Source: Streptomyces agglomeratus
GTDB lineage: Bacteria > Actinomycetota > Actinomycetes > Streptomycetales > Streptomycetaceae
Direction: 5' to 3'
DNA: 64,000 bases
Assembly (NCBI RefSeq): GCF_001746415.1
Contig: NZ_MEHJ01000001.1
Location: forward strand, 7,198,501-7,262,500
Shown: piece by piece, positions 62,844 through 64,000 of the stretch
How positions within the stretch are numbered: position 1 is the first letter of the stretch
Layout: the number at the start of each line of letters is the position of its first letter
Notes under the pieces: generated by a model
The model's database searches: none
What the model saw: the letters and a program-made list of their open reading frames with translations, nothing else
What the model was told of the DNA's origin: nothing
Translations under genes and position numbers: made by a program

Positions 62844-63875
62844 TCAGGCACCGGACGACGGCACTTCGCGCGTACGGGCCCACGTCAGCAGATCGTCCAT
62901 GGACCAGGTGTTGACCACCCGCTCCGGAGGCACGCCGCACTCCTCGGCCCTGGCGCACCCGTAGATCTGCCAGTCGAGCTGACCGGGCGCGTGGGCGTCG
63001 GTGTCCACCGAGAACAGCACCCCCGCGTCGACGGCGCGGCGCAGCAGCCGCCTCGGTGGATCCAGCCGCTCGGGCCGGCTGTTGATCTCCACGGCCGTGC
63101 CCGATTCGGCGCAGGCGGCGAACACCTCGTCGGCGTCGAACTGCGACTCGGGCCGCCCGCGCCCGGTGAGCAGCCGGCCGGTGCAGTGCCCGAGGATGTC
63201 CGCGTGCGGATTGCGCACCGCGGCGACCATGCGGCGGGTCATCGCGGCGGCGTCCATCCGCAGCTTGGAGTGCACGGACACCACCACGACGTCGACCTCC
63301 TCCAGCAGGCCGGGTTCCTGGTCGAGCGAGCCGTCGAGGAGGATGTCGCACTCGATGCCGGTGAGGAGCCGGAACGGCGCCCAGCGCTCATTGAGCGCCG
63401 CGACCACCTCCAGCTGCTCGCGCAGCCGCTCGGGCGAGAGCCCGCTCGCGACCGTAAGACGGGGGGAGTGGTCGGTGAGGACGGCGTACTCGTGGCCCAG
63501 CGCCGCCGCCGTACGCCCCATCTCCTCGATGGGGCTTCCGCCGTCCGACCAGTCGGAGTGCAGATGGCAGTCGCCGCGCAGCAGCGCCCGCAGCCGCTCA
63601 CCGCCCTCCGTCCGGGGGCCGCCGCTCTCCTCCTCCAGCCGCTTCAGATAGGCGGGCGTCCCGCCGGCCAGCGCCTCGCGCACCACCTGCGCCGTCTTGG
63701 GACCGACGCCCTTGAGGGTCTCCAGCGAGCCCGCCGCCGCCCGGCTCGCGGTCTCCTCCGCGGGGAGTGCCGCGACGGCGGCAGCGGCCGTGCGGAACGC
63801 CCGTACGCGATAGGTGGGGGCCTGGCCCCGTTCCAGCAGGAACGCGATCCGTTCCAGCGCCTCGACGGGTTCCAT
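62844..63875 (-). CDS. PHP domain-containing protein with N-terminal helix-hairpin-helix
   Basis: This is a 343-residue metal-dependent phosphoesterase-like protein. Residues about 1-85 form a helix-hairpin-helix region of DNA-polymerase-X type (EALERIAFLLERG, then SLETLKGVGPKTAQVV). Residues about 100-340 form a PHP domain with ligand motifs DCHLHSDWSDG, LTDHS, GIECDI, VSVHSK, ILGHCTGR, EINSRPER and DTDAHAPG, which together would bind three metal ions. The polymerase palm domain is missing. In bacterial PolX the PHP domain is a 3'-exonuclease or phosphatase, so a DNA-repair role is plausible. ATG 63875 is preceded by AGAGG. Confidence 0.88.
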   Translation of the reverse strand: MEPVEALERIAFLLERGQAPTYRVRAFRTAAAAVAALPAEETASRAAAGSLETLKGVGPKTAQVVREALAGGTPAYLKRLEEESGGPRTEGGERLRALLRGDCHLHSDWSDGGSPIEEMGRTAAALGHEYAVLTDHSPRLTVASGLSPERLREQLEVVAALNERWAPFRLLTGIECDILLDGSLDQEPGLLEEVDVVVVSVHSKLRMDAAAMTRRMVAAVRNPHADILGHCTGRLLTGRGRPESQFDADEVFAACAESGTAVEINSRPERLDPPRRLLRRAVDAGVLFSVDTDAHAPGQLDWQIYGCARAEECGVPPERVVNTWSMDDLLTWARTREVPSSGA

Positions 63876-64000
63876 CGGCACCTCTCGTCGGCCGGTCCGG
63901 CAGTACGTACCCCGGGCTGCCGGGGTGTCCAGCTTCACCCGGCGCGCGCGGCGGCGCACGTCCGGGTACGGCGGACGGTCCCGGAACCGCCCTACGGCTG

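Overview
The window is about 64 kb of high-GC chromosome that looks like Streptomyces. Supporting signs are third-position GC bias, frequent GTG and TTG starts, GGAGG-type ribosome binding sites, a bifunctional geosmin synthase, a type-B ribosomal protein L31, and DUF397, DUF5709 and DUF4236 proteins. I found no rRNA, tRNA, CRISPR array, integrase or complete insertion sequence. The identification rests on protein recognition, not on a database search.

Region 1 (0-10 kb): an MFS exporter divergent from a GlxA/AraC regulator, type-B L31, two small acidic or stress-type proteins, and a translationally coupled pair made of a FAD oxidase fused to a Rieske domain and a heme-oxygenase-like diiron enzyme. 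These are followed by an MTQ2-like methyltransferase, an unbroken CDGSH-CBS reading frame, a doubly damaged DUF72 gene, and an acyl-CoA dehydrogenase behind a KstR-like box. Several promoters here resemble the SigB general-stress type.

Region 2 (10-13.4 kb): a persulfide (cst-like) module with a rhodanese, a CstR-type repressor, a TauE exporter and a persulfide dioxygenase-rhodanese, with three CstR-type operators. Region 3 (13.4-20.5 kb): a phosphoketolase broken by two one-base shifts, a zinc alcohol dehydrogenase behind two OsdR/DevR-like boxes, two small membrane proteins and a class II glutamine amidotransferase. The mix suggests hypoxia or stress metabolism.

Region 4 (20.5-30.6 kb): a secreted protein of unknown function, a methyltransferase, an MFS exporter, the remnant of an MpaB-type oxygenase, a Ser/Thr kinase fused to a long TPR array, a carotenoid-desaturase-like oxidoreductase and a secreted serine hydrolase. 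Region 5 (30.7-42.5 kb): nitronate monooxygenase with acyl-CoA synthetase, a penicillin acylase, another acyl-CoA synthetase, phenylacetate-CoA ligase with a TetR regulator, two DoxX-type membrane proteins and a double alpha/beta hydrolase.

Region 6 (42.6-50 kb): a leaderless 1510-residue HEAT-repeat protein, an ATP-dependent DNA ligase, an SRPBCC protein and a PepSY lipoprotein. Region 7 (50.2-56.1 kb): an acyl-CoA synthetase divergent from a tight four-gene operon (crotonase, double OB-fold protein, two thiolase-fold proteins lacking the catalytic Cys). It resembles part of the mycobacterial steroid regulon. The operator between its two arms recurs in front of the region 5 nitronate monooxygenase operon, linking two loci 21 kb apart. 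Region 8 (56.1-64 kb): DUF397, an unknown protein, signal peptidase I, geosmin synthase, a secreted amidase, a DUF1232 protein and a PHP-domain protein.
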